NCBI GenBank assembly: GCA_951799425.1 | Contig: OX637391.1 | Coordinates: forward strand, 12,328,051 to 12,392,050 | DNA from: Ilex aquifolium | Taxonomy: Eukaryota; Streptophyta; Magnoliopsida; Aquifoliales; Aquifoliaceae | DNA length: 64,000 nt | Reading direction: 5' to 3' | Part shown: positions 1-10,132 of the stretch, piece after piece | Position numbering within the stretch: position 1 is the stretch's first letter | Layout of the letters: every line of letters starts with the position of its first letter | Program-made: the position numbers and the translations under genes | The notes under the pieces: generated by a model | What the model was told of the DNA's origin: nothing | Databases searched by the model: none | The model's input: the letters and a program-made list of their open reading frames with translations, nothing else

Positions 1-1164
1 CCTTGGAAAGGAGTGCTTTTTCTCCATTTATGTACTTTTCTGCCTTGGCTAACACCTCAGCCATGCTCGCTTGAGGGTTCTTCGATATAGAGAACATTAG
101 ATCATTTGACTGCACTCCTAATCCTGCAATGAAGGCAGTGATGGCGAACTTTTCGTCTGGGATATCTACCTTCAGAGATTCCGAGTTGAACCTCTGCACA
201 TAAGACCGCAGGTTCTCATCAGGCCTTTGCTTTATATTTAACAAGTAATAGCTCGGCTTCCTGTAGATCCGAGCTCCGATGAAATGAGACACAAAGGAAA
301 TGGAAAGTTCTTTGAAAGAAGAGATCGAAGCTGGGGGGAGCCTATTGAACCATGCTAAGGCTGACCCCTTCAGGGTGATGGCGAAGGCCCTACATCGCAC
401 AGGATCCTGGTACCCGTGCAACTCCATTTGGTTTTTGTAGGTGTTGAGGTGATCCACAGGGTCTTTTGTCCCATCGAAAACCTCTATCTGAGGCACTCTG
501 AACTTCGGAGGAAGGGGAAAATATAGTACCCCGGGAGTGAATAGGGATTCAGTTTGTTGCACCAAGGCATCCATTGTTACCGGGGTTTTGACCTTCACTG
601 TCTCTCTCATGTGGCTGAGCTCTTGCTGTATGTCCTTGAAGCGGTGCTCCCAGTATTGCTCCATTCTCTCCTGCTGGAATGGAAGGAAATCATTCCTTTC
701 CAGCCCTTCGTTCTGGCTTTGTGCTTCTTCATTGATTCCCCTCCTAGGCGGCTGATGGGGTGCTTGACTGCTTTCTCCTCCTTTGTTTGCTTCTCTAAGG
801 GGGTCAAGGCATTGCTGTTCCCTAGGAGGAAGATCATGCGGGCCTCGTCGGGGTGGTTGTGTCTGTTGAGGACCTTGTAAGAGCTTCAAGAGCTCCTCAT
901 TTTGTTGGAGTAAGCGTTGATTGACTAGGCGAAGGGCGTCTAGTTCATTGTTAGCAGGAGGATCCACCGTAGGTGGGTCGTCTTCAGTGGTGGGGACGAA
1001 ATCATGGAGGTTTTCCGGTTGCCTCCCACTGGTGACCTCCTGGGGATTCTGCATTCTTGGAGGATTCATCTGACTTTTACTCATGTTTCGTGTAAAAACC
1101 ATCAATCACTGAAAAATCTGTATACTTGTAACAAGAACTATCGTTCCCACAGACGGCGCCAAAC
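1..1164 (-). mobile_element. Ty3/gypsy retrotransposon, 5' internal region with gag
   Basis: Read on the minus strand, this stretch encodes a plant Ty3/gypsy gag domain: a stretch like 'RPDENLRSYVQRFN', and further on 'AGLGVQSNDLMFSI' and 'AEVLAKAEKYINGEKAL', which are characteristic of the Tat/Ogre-type gag. The element continues past the left edge of the window. Between gag and the LTR (about 1141-1164) lies a primer-site-like sequence reading TGGCGCCGTCTGTGGGAA on the minus strand, a common sequence directly after the 5' LTR in plant gypsy elements. It is a fossil copy with a few breaks in the part seen. Family assignment is from memory of the protein motifs; lineage within gypsy is less certain. 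Confidence 0.85.
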
Positions 1165-1877
1165 TGATGGTGTAACTTCACGTGAATGAGCAGCGAGTTC
1201 GGTATGAATGGTTTGGAATAGGTCTGAGCTGCAAGACTCATACAAAAATGTTGGTGAATGCTTGGAGAAAGTGAGGAAAAGGGAAATGAACACAATGAAA
1301 TTATAGTGGTTCACTGGCCTGGAAGCTCGGCTAGTCCACTCTTCAATGGAGACTCTTGCTCCTATTTTCTTATTGATGGCGTTGAGTGCGTTACAATGCA
1401 GTATCGAGGGAATTAGGGTTCTTCGTGCCTCTATTGCCTATCTCCCTCTTCAAGGAGGCCTACCCCGCTTTTATAGCCTCTTGCTTACCTCTAATCCGAT
1501 TTTACTTCCTATAATGAAAGGATCTTTTCCCCTTACTCTCTCCAATCTGGGAGTTACCTAAAACCCCACATGGATGGTTCAACGGACTATCTCCCGAGAT
1601 CTTTGCCTTCTACCCAGGGATCCTCCTTAATCTTTGGAGAGAATCTTGGTGGTTAAAGATTTTATGCTTTGACTCCAGCTCGGCTATTACTTCGGAGGTG
1701 TTCGTTGTCATCCTGTTGTCCCCTCACCGCTTCCCATATCATTTTGCTTGGGGGGAGCTCCAACTATGGCTGGACGAGCTCTGACTGTGGCTGGGCGAGC
1801 TCTGCATATCTTGCCTGACCTTCCGAGCTGGACTCATTTTCTGAGCTCGTGCTTTAGGTTTATTTTAGGTACCATCA
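1165..1877 (-). mobile_element. 5' LTR of the Ty3/gypsy element
   Basis: The LTR starts TGATGGTGT and ends ACCATCA in plus orientation, a short inverted terminal repeat with TG...CA ends, and it abuts the primer-site sequence on its left. Length is 713 bp. Because gag reads leftward, this is the 5' LTR. The partner LTR and the second target duplication lie outside the window, so the outer boundary is inferred from the TG/CA ends only. Confidence 0.75.
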
Positions 1878-2187
1878 ATGGTGTATAGCATTCATGATGG
1901 TGCTATTCGTGTACTTCATATGTTCTTTTGTATTGTATTAAAATTTGTTGATATCATATATTTTATTTTAATTTATTTGTAGTCATCGATCATAAAAATA
2001 ATAAAATTAAGTAAAATAATCAAATATAAAACACTTTTATACTTGCCTTGCTTTATTCAGGGGAGTATTATTTTGAAAAATAACTTTTTTTAATACTGTC
2101 ATTGGACCCTCTTATTATAGATGGTTAGAAACAATTAAACAGCATCCTACAAGCGGCATATTATGGTGCCTTCAATTTGTCTTTGAT
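1878..2187. other. AT-rich intergenic sequence
   Basis: I see no gene, RNA or repeat here that I can name. It separates the gypsy LTR from the long inverted-repeat element that follows. Confidence 0.5.
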
Positions 2188-2395
2188 ATGAAAATAATAA
2201 TAATAATAATTTTGTATATGAAAACACTCTGTAATACAAAAAATGGAATATTAATTATGCAACATTTGTATTTTAAAAATAATTTATTTTTTATTTTATT
2301 TACTTATGTAATTTAACATTGAAGTGAAGAGGGAAATATGAGAGATAAAAGAGAGAGGTAGATGTGGATTAGTAGGATCGTCTATCATTAGAGAA

Positions 2396-2564
2396 TGAAT
2401 AATATTATTTTGATCTAAAAATTTGACATAATTTGCTGACATAATGATATGGTTTCAGTAGAACTATTGGATTAATACCAAGTTCCAATGTTTGATGGGC
2501 CCCACAGTCAATCCAAAGGTCATAGTGAATTAGGTTAGTAAATTAAGTTTCAATAGCATTGCTC
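2396..2564. mobile_element. hAT-type MITE nested in inverted-repeat element
   Basis: A 169-bp element lies between two perfect copies of TTAGAGAA (2388-2395 and 2565-2572), the 8-bp duplication expected of hAT transposition. Its ends are imperfect inverted repeats (TGAATAATATTATTTTGA against GAGCAATGCTATTGAAAC). Related copies occur at 18295-18446, 27979-28124, 35194-35322 and 60603-60826. Confidence 0.75.
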
Positions 2565-3104
2565 TTAGAGAATATATTGGTTGAGTTATCTAACGTTAGG
2601 AATTATGTAGTGAAAATGATGTCTTGAGCAAAAAAAAAAATTAAATTAAATAAATTTTGTACCATTAAATCAAAGTAGATAAAAATTAGATCAATATTAA
2701 CCATTGTTCTTGTTTTATAAATTGAGAATTCAATTTTCTTAACTGTAATATTAAATAGATAACCAACAAAAAAGTAGGGCCCAACTTACAATATAATCTG
2801 GTGAGGTTGTTAGGGATCGATCTTAATATTTTAAAATTATTTGCTGATTTTTTTTATTAGAACTCCGTTAATTAATTTTTTATTTATATCCCATCTATTT
2901 AACGTTATAGTTAAGAAGTTAAATTCTTAATTTATAACCTTTAACATTAAGATTGATTCAATTTTTATTTATTTTAATTCAATAGTATAAAGTTTATCCC
3001 AATTTTATTTCATCTCAAAAATATCATTTTTTTTGTTCATCCCAATATCAGATAATCCTACTAATCTACACTTACTTCTCTTTTCTCTCCCCTGTCTATC
3101 TCTA

Positions 3105-3106
<2 letters not shown>

Positions 3107-3135
<29 letters not shown>

Positions 3136-3137
3136 TA
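3107..3137. repeat. (TA)n microsatellite
   Basis: An uninterrupted run of alternating A and T of about 26 bp lies inside the right arm of the inverted-repeat element. No matching run is present in the left arm, so it expanded after the arms diverged. Confidence 0.8.
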
Positions 3138-3320
3138 AATTTATTATTTAAAATATAAATATTATATGATCAAAATTTAATTTTTTGTATTATAGAGTGT
3201 ATTTAAACATGAGTTATTATTAGTAAATTAATAACTTGACACTCTTATTTAGTTTAAAACTTACCTCATCAAAGGTATCAACCGTGATAGTTTTGTATTT
3301 GGCAGCTGTGTTTTTCTTTT

Positions 3321-3990
3321 GGGTTGCAAATTGCCCCCAAAAGATCGTTTAAATATTATTTTGTACTTTCAAAGATTAAAAATATTAATTTACACCCTCA
3401 AAATATAAATTTATATCAATACGCACCAGAAACTAACAGCCGTCAGTTTACTGTCTAAAACTAGTTGGATAAGTTATACCTAGACCTCCTCAAATTTGTC
3501 ATTTAATCATTTATATCCCCTCACATTTAAAATATTACTACTACACCCCTTTGTCCACGTATAACACATAACTCTTTATTGTTGATATCTATTAATATAA
3601 CCGTTAAAAAACATAATTTCATACTAATAAAAATTTATAATTTTATACTATCCTTTATTTTGTGGGCTCGTTATACTTTAAAATTCAAAATCAAACTTAT
3701 TATTTAAATGCCCAATATAATACATGTATTTATAATTTTTATATAATATTCTTTATATTTAATGTAATATATTACTTGAACAGAATTATTTGGATGTGCA
3801 ATTGGGGGAACATGAGGAGGTCTAGGTATAACTTACCCAACTAGTTTTAGACGACAAACTGACGACTGTTAGTTTCAGGTGCGTATTAATATAAATTTCT
3901 ATCTTTGAAGATACAAATTAAAATTTTTAATTTTTTAGGGTACAAATTAAAATTCAAACAATTTTTTAGGGTTCAATTTACTATTTATCC
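3321..3990. mobile_element. Mutator-like MITE with about 170-bp inverted repeats
   Basis: The left arm (about 3321-3490) and right arm (about 3812-3990) are clear reverse complements. For example GAGGAGGTCTAGGTATAAC at the inner edge of the right arm matches the complement of the left arm, and the outer portions align through CAATTT. The flanks carry TTTTCTTTT at 3312-3320 and 3991-3999, a 9-bp direct repeat of the size typical of Mutator elements, although that sequence is low in complexity. The centre is AT-rich and non-coding. The right end lies about 150 bp upstream of the PPR start codon, so it probably overlaps that gene's promoter or 5' UTR. Confidence 0.75.
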
Positions 3991-4142
3991 TTTTCTTTTT
4001 TCACGCCCATGGCTTTGCATTCAGGAGTTTGACCTGTTACAATTCCCTTTAAACCTTGTGCTTTTACGGTTTTACCTTCTTCATCGCATAATTCAAGAAA
4101 ATCAGATGAGCCGCAGTTGTGGCGTGTTTGCTCCCAGATAAA

Positions 4143-6143
4143 ATGCAGAGACTTGCTTCACAATCACCAGTGACTCTCTGCAAAAAATACCATCTCTTCT
4201 TACTTTCCTCCATATCAAACACTACCACCCAATCCTATTCAAATGTTCCATTCCATGACCTTCCCAACCCTCACCTCTCTTCCACCCAATCTCACTTGGG
4301 TTCACCTCAAAAACCATTCAACTACAACCCATTTCTTAAACCCACCAATCCCAACAAATCAGGAAGAGGGTTTGAGCTCATTCGCCTGGAAAACAAGCCA
4401 GAAACCTCTACAAGTGATCAAAACCATGACGAATTTGCTGCTGATGTTGAAAACGTATATAGAATTTTAAGAAGATTTCATTCGAGAGTTCCGAAATTAG
4501 AACTTGCTTTGCAAGAATCCGGTGTCGTTTTACGGTCAGGATTAACCGAACGTGTGCTGAATCGTTGTGGGGATGCTGGGAATTTAGGGTATAGATTCTT
4601 TGTGTGGGCATCGAAGCAACCCGGTTATAGGCATAGTTATGAAGTGTACAAAGCAATGATCAAGATTTTAGGGAAAATGAGGCAATTTGGTGCTGTTTGG
4701 GCACTTATAGAGGAAATGAGGAAAGAGAATTCACAGCTAATATCGCCTGAGGTGTTTGTTGTGTTAATGAGGAGATTTGCCTCGGCGAGAATGGTGAAAA
4801 AAGCAGTTGAAGTGTTGGACGAAATGCCCAAATATGGGTGTGAACCAGATGAGTATGTTTTTGGTTGTTTGTTAGACGCTTTGTGCAAGAATGGAAGTGT
4901 GAAAGAAGCTGCTTCACTGTTTGAGGACATGAGAATCAGGTTTAGGCCAACAATAAAGCATTTCACTTCTTTGCTGTATGGTTGGTGTAGGGAAGGGAAG
5001 CTTATGGAGGCGAAATTTGTGTTGGTTCAAATGAGGGAAGCAGGGTTTGAACCTGACATTGTAGTTTACAACAATTTGCTTAATGGGTATGCTGTGGCGG
5101 GGAAAATGGTGGATGCATTTGATCTTTTGCAAGAAATGAGGAGGAAGGGTTGTGACCCAAATGCAACTTCGTTCACAATTGTGATTCAGGCACTTTGTGC
5201 TCAAGAAAAAATGGAGGAGGCAATGCGGGTTTTGGGGGATCTGCAGAGGAGTGGTTGTGAGGCGGATGTTGTGACATACACTACCTTGATAAGTGGATTT
5301 TGTAAGTGGGGTAAGATTAACAAGGCTTATGAGCTTTTGGAGGGTATGATACAGCAAGGGCATACTCCAAATCAGACTACTTATTTGCACATCATGTTGG
5401 CCCATGAGAAGAAGGAAGAGTTGGAGGAGTGCATGGAAATTGTTGAGGAGATGCAAAAGATTGGTTGCATTCCTGACCTGAGCATCTACAATACTGTGAT
5501 CCGCTTGGCATGTAAGCTGGGGGAGGTTAAAGAAGGTGTCCGGTTATGGAATGGGATAGAAGCAAATGGGCTTAGTCCAGGGGTTGACACCTTCGTTATT
5601 ATGATTCATGGATTTCTCGAGCAAGGATGTTTATTTGAAGCTTGTGATTACTTTAAAGAAATGGTTGGGAGGGGTCTTCTATCTGCTCCTCATTATGGTA
5701 CTTTGAAGGACCTATTAAATTCTCTGTTGCGAGCAGATAAGCTTGAAATCAGTAAAGATGTTTGGAGTTGCATCATGACTAAAGGATGTGAGCTTAATGT
5801 TTATGCATGGACAATTTGGATTCATGCACTTTTCTCAAATGGACATGTGAAGGAGGCTTGTTCATACTGTTTGGACATGATGGATGCTGATGTGATGCCT
5901 CAACCCGATACATTTGCCAAGCTTATGCGTGGTCTAAGGAAGCTGTATAACAGGCAGATTGCAGCAGAGATTACGGAGAAGGTGAGGAAGATGGCTGCAG
6001 AGAGACAGATGACCTTCAAGATGTATAAACGGCGTGGTGAGAGGGACTTGAAAGAGAAAGTTAAAACTAAGCAGGATGGGAGGAAGAGGAGGGCTCGTCG
6101 ACGCCAGTGGGGCCGGGGCCATAGTAGAGCTGACATTTTGTGA
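4143..6143 (+). CDS. P-class pentatricopeptide repeat protein, organellar (At5g65820/At3g49730-like)
   Basis: This intronless gene encodes 666 aa. I chose the ATG at 4143 because the open frame upstream has only a GTG. The N-terminus (MQRLASQSPV..., rich in S, T and basic residues) looks like a mitochondrial or plastid targeting peptide. From about residue 150 to 600 there are roughly 12 tandem 35-residue PPR motifs, such as VVTYTTLISGFCKWGKINKA and PDIVVYNNLLNGYAVAGKM, with no E, E+ or DYW tail. The C-terminus is strongly basic (KRRARRRQWGRGHSR). PPR proteins of this class bind organellar RNA and affect its stability, splicing or translation; the target here is unknown. The N-terminal block GYRFFVWASKQPGYRHSYE is typical of the At5g65820 group. 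No breaks are seen, so it looks functional. A Mutator-like MITE ends about 150 bp upstream. Confidence 0.93.
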   Translation: MQRLASQSPVTLCKKYHLFLLSSISNTTTQSYSNVPFHDLPNPHLSSTQSHLGSPQKPFNYNPFLKPTNPNKSGRGFELIRLENKPETSTSDQNHDEFAADVENVYRILRRFHSRVPKLELALQESGVVLRSGLTERVLNRCGDAGNLGYRFFVWASKQPGYRHSYEVYKAMIKILGKMRQFGAVWALIEEMRKENSQLISPEVFVVLMRRFASARMVKKAVEVLDEMPKYGCEPDEYVFGCLLDALCKNGSVKEAASLFEDMRIRFRPTIKHFTSLLYGWCREGKLMEAKFVLVQMREAGFEPDIVVYNNLLNGYAVAGKMVDAFDLLQEMRRKGCDPNATSFTIVIQALCAQEKMEEAMRVLGDLQRSGCEADVVTYTTLISGFCKWGKINKAYELLEGMIQQGHTPNQTTYLHIMLAHEKKEELEECMEIVEEMQKIGCIPDLSIYNTVIRLACKLGEVKEGVRLWNGIEANGLSPGVDTFVIMIHGFLEQGCLFEACDYFKEMVGRGLLSAPHYGTLKDLLNSLLRADKLEISKDVWSCIMTKGCELNVYAWTIWIHALFSNGHVKEACSYCLDMMDADVMPQPDTFAKLMRGLRKLYNRQIAAEITEKVRKMAAERQMTFKMYKRRGERDLKEKVKTKQDGRKRRARRRQWGRGHSRADIL

Positions 6144-7292
6144 TGCGAGGAAAGGGAATTATGTGGAGTCAATATACTGGGGCTACCGATTTGTGAGAAT
6201 ATTAATGCACTGTGAGTTCTTGGATATGCATGTCTCATTTTGCTGGACAATCTTCTTAACCTTTGATTGATTTTTCTTCCTTCCCCATTTTAGTCAAATA
6301 TGCTTTATTTTCTGTGTTCTGTTAATTCTTGTTTTTCAAAATTGGCTAGGCTGAAATTATTGAACAAGGTATTGCAATTGCCTTGAGCTTATTAGAATCT
6401 GTCAATGTGACAGAAAGAGAAAAGAGGGAAACAAAGAGAGCAACACTGGGTGTATTTTTGGTTGTAATTGCAGTTGCCTTTGCACTTTTCATAGGTAGCA
6501 ACACGGGCTTGTCTTGAAACCCTGGCTAGGACTGTCAAGTGAATGCAACTGCTGTCTCTGGCTTGAGAATCATCACTATATCAGTATGATATCTCCTGTT
6601 AAGAAGTATTCAATGTCTATGTGCCAGCTAATCTGGAATCATATTTATTGGTAGCTGATTCCTCCTTCCAGCATTTAGATGTATTGAGCACCATCAGTAC
6701 ATAACTAATAAATATCAGATGACTACAAATTTCATCTCAAGGTTCTAAAATCTTGTGAAATATTGTGCTTGAACTATTTGATTTTTAGGCTGTTTGTTGA
6801 GCCTGGCCCCCTTATTCATTTTCTCTTCGACCATGCAGAACTGAGTAATTATGCTCGAGGAGTGGAACCTTTAACAGCAATTGCTAAATGAGTAAAGCTG
6901 GAGGAAAAACGTGTTCCCTCGAAATCACATGAATCTTGCTTATGCAACCTAAGGTGAGACTGTAATCTCATTTCTTGGAAGAAATTTTTTAGGGTCCTGT
7001 TTCACAGATTTTTGTTTTAAGATATAATAACAGAAGGTTAAACTAGTTAGCAGTTATATTGGACACTGTCTTCTTTGGCTGATGAATTGTTATCCGACGT
7101 TCCCTTACCATTTTAGGTTCTGAATTTTTGTTCATGTAGTTCTCACAAACCCTTTCAACTTGAGGCATACGTATGTTATTCTATATTTCCAGTGTTTGCT
7201 TTAATCCTGGATAACAACTTTAGTTTACCGTTAATGTGCATATGTTTTAGTGTATTCTCTAATCATCATTCTATATAAAATTGGTCACAAGG
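6144..7292. other. PPR 3' flank and intergenic sequence
   Basis: The first few hundred bases are likely the 3' UTR of the PPR gene. I recognise no further coding exon, RNA gene or transposon. A spliced 3' UTR cannot be excluded. Confidence 0.4.
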
Positions 7293-7637
7293 ATTAAAAT
7301 GTCGTTTCGAAACGGTCGAAACATCCAAAATGTTTTCATTTTTCCGGGAGACCGAAATGAATTAGTGATGGAATCGAAATTCTAATACTTTGAGGTGTTT
7401 CATAATGTTTCGAGATATTTTATAATATTTCAATACATTTGTACAATTATTTCGAAATGTTTCAAGGTATTTAAAGATACTTTGGTATATTTCGACCAAT
7501 ATTTTAGAAAATAATTCTTAATTTTTTTATTTTTTTCATTCTGTTTTTGAAACTGATCGAAATATTTCCAAAACACATCGAAACGTTTCCGTTTCTTAGA
7601 GGACCGAAACAATATATCGAAACGAAATTTTGATCAT
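7293..7637. repeat. MITE-like inverted-repeat sequence rich in TTTCGAAA motifs
   Basis: The outer ends read ATTAAAATGTCGTTTCGA and, as reverse complement, ATCAAAATTTCGTTTCGA, an inverted repeat of about 18 bp with few mismatches. The interior repeats motifs such as TCGAAAC, GTTTCGA and ATTTCGA many times on both strands. It has no coding capacity. It resembles a non-autonomous DNA transposon, but no clear target duplication was found. Confidence 0.5.
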
Positions 7638-7910
7638 TGATTGGTCATATGTTTAGTTCTGTGTTTTCCTCATGGTATTTCGACATTATACTGAGATCTT
7701 CAATGAGACATGTTTAGTTTGCTTTTCCTGTTTTCACTTTGTCACGTTTCCTCGAATGTATAGTGCTTTTGTACCCACATTCATTAAATTATTGAACAAA
7801 AATAAAAAAGGCAATGGCAAAGAAGGGTATGACAGGTGCTACATGTCCTACATTGGTGGGCATATGTTTGGGACAAATCAATGTGCATAACTGTCTATGT
7901 GGAGGCATCT

Positions 7911-7912
7911 CT

Positions 7913-7960
<48 letters not shown>
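7911..7960. repeat. Compound (TG)n(GA)n microsatellite
   Basis: About 13 TG units are followed directly by about 12 GA units, in non-coding sequence. Confidence 0.95.
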
Positions 7961-8214
7961 CTATTTGTAATTTGAAATTGGTATATATACACACACACAT
8001 GTATATATGTATCTGGCCTAAACTCTTGCTTTTAGGCACTGTTTTTCACTAGCGAAAAGTAAGTTTCCTAACTCCTAGAATCATGTTTCCTTTTTCCAGG
8101 GTGCATCAAAGCATTATTTTCCAACACAAAGTCAAGGATGAGACAAATTGTTGTTCCTTGGGAGTACAACTACTATATTAATCTTGACTAAGGACTTCTT
8201 GATCGGTGAAATTT

Positions 8215-8450
8215 TTTGATCTATGGTACAATACGGCTGGAGGAGAAGAACAGGCCAAAGGGCGTAACGCTGTACTTAAACGCACCCTATCGGGTAACAT
8301 TAGTAGTCTTTGGCTCATCTCCAGCCGCTATTCTGACTTGAGAGTACCCGAAGCATAAGTCCAGCTTGGTGAAATAAGTGGCCTTATCCCAACGATCGAA
8401 CAAGTCAGCCACCAAAGGAGGCGAGATATACCAGACCTGGTCAAGAAAAG
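8215..8450 (-). mobile_element. Ty3/gypsy reverse transcriptase fragment
   Basis: The minus strand carries a short stretch of gypsy reverse transcriptase, recognised by YFTKLDLCFGYSQVRIA followed by GDEPKT and then a match to the downstream block FKYSVTPFGL. Only about 80 codons remain and no LTR or other domain was found nearby, so this is a small broken fossil fragment. The adjoining sequence at 8460-8670 has an open plus-strand frame (LERTVNKLRG...) that may be another fragment of the same element in a rearranged position. Confidence 0.8.
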
Positions 8451-8670
8451 CCACACCTTCTTGGATTGAACAACATGGCCTGAAGCGAGCTAGACAGCCG
8501 TCTAATCCTCTAATGGAGAAGATAAGTCGCCTTGAACGGACAGTTAATAAGTTGAGAGGGGACAAGTATGATGTTGCAGATCTTGACCCTATACCCCAAA
8601 GTCAGGCTTCCGTACTTAAGTGGCCAGAGATAGTTTCCAACGACGATAAGGAGAGCGTTACTTTTAAGTG

Positions 8671-10132
8671 AAAAGGGCCCATTTGATTCAATTCATGAAT
8701 TAGTGCACTATGACTACTGCATTTATAAATATACTAGGAGTAACCTATGTCTGAAGGCATGGTGCTATGTGAATGATTTTAATAGGAATGTTGATGGTTG
8801 TTGAATGAGTCTATTTGAAACTGTCGGATGGGTTTATTGAAGTCTATCCTATTTTATATTATAGATATAATTATATAGTAATATACTATATCATTCGTGT
8901 CTCTGTGACAATACTTCCAGCATATTATGAAGCTCTTGTTGGTTAAGTATGTGAACACATTGCTTGTAAAAACAAACTGCCCTCCTCCCTTTTTCCAAGT
9001 GATGGGGGAATGTATTATTTGTCGTACATTGGTTATCTGAGATGGCTACTATTGTTCATGCAAATTCGTAAGTATTCACTATCTCTGTCTTTATCTCTAT
9101 TACAACTGAGAAAATTTCCAATATACTTGACCTCGTTGGTTTGTGCCAATATGTGAATGCTTTCTTGGAAATTAGCATGAAATGAAATATCATCCAAACG
9201 TGCAATGTCAAATTCCTTCGATTGATCTGAAGCTCTAATTTTCTGGAAGACAAACTTGTCTAAACTTAAGATACTGGTTTTATGTTTTACATTTTCTGTG
9301 CAATCTATTTTCGTAAGGGTTTTACCTCACTTAAGTGACAACATGTGTAGAACTGGAACACGCTAGCTACTCAATATCCCAATTTCTAGGTAGGCTCTAT
9401 CTCAGTGATGCCTCTGTAGATTGTGTGGTATTTAGTTTTTTGTGTTGCTGTAAGGTATGGATGATGCAGAAAACCTGACTATCAGCTTGGTTGAGCAAAC
9501 AAACTAATTGCTCCACATAACAGGTTCGGCCTTTTATCTTTTATGGTTCCTAATACTGCTGAAATGACATAGGATGGCCTGGTTTTGGGATAATGGTCTG
9601 TAGTTGACATGAATGCGCCAGAATTTCTTCCACCTGGCTTAGATAGCAATGCCTTTAATGCTGAATTTCATGGTCCACAAACTGATCATTCACCCAAATT
9701 ATTCATTGCAGATTTGAGTTTGAAAATTAGCCTGTCCATAAGAAGGGTAATATTGTCCACCAGATCGTGCTATAGACCGGAAATCTTGTGCACTGGATAC
9801 GACTCTTGTTCTTTTGTTTTAGGTAAGCCGAAAAGCTTAAATCAAAAGTTCAGGATCAGTAAATATAGTGAAATTCTCAGTGCTTTATATCCTATATGAT
9901 TTGGTATACATGTGACAGTATTTGAAAAATACAATCGATGAAAATTAACAATCCAACCCTTCAGGCTTAATTCCTGAAATGGGACAATGATTAATTATTT
10001 CTTTTCCTATCTGTCAGCTATGTAATTACCTAAATTTTGTACTGATCTGTTGCCTGGTAATCTTCAGTTCTTGCATTCACCTAACAGATGTATCTTTTGA
10101 TGTTCCTGAAGAGCCCAAGTTATGAATGTTCA
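8671..10132. other. Non-coding interval before the CBS gene 3' end
   Basis: No gene or transposon recognised. The 96-codon plus-strand open frame at 9609-9899 has no recognisable domain. The last few hundred bases probably include the 3' UTR of the minus-strand CBS gene that ends at 10133. Confidence 0.4.

Larger units (their letters stand above)
2188..3224. mobile_element. Long inverted-repeat (foldback/MULE-like) element
   Basis: The two halves are imperfect reverse complements of each other over most of their length. Left-arm landmarks near 2204-2240, 2340-2385 and 2640-2760 match reverse-complemented right-arm sequence near 3180-3215, 3045-3100 and 2890-3010. The two arms meet near 2800-2830. 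No coding capacity is visible. The left arm is longer because a hAT-type MITE sits in it at 2396-2564. A third, partial copy of the arm occurs at about 50126-50470. Exact ends are uncertain by about 20 bp, and no clean target duplication was found. Confidence 0.65.

Noticed and set aside
4119-4142. Upstream GTG start for the PPR gene
   Set aside because: Nuclear plant genes rarely start at GTG, and a good ATG with a targeting-like N-terminus lies 24 bp downstream in the same frame.
9609-9899. 96-codon plus-strand open frame between the gypsy fragment and the CBS gene
   Set aside because: No recognisable domain, compositionally like surrounding non-coding DNA, and no splice partners found.
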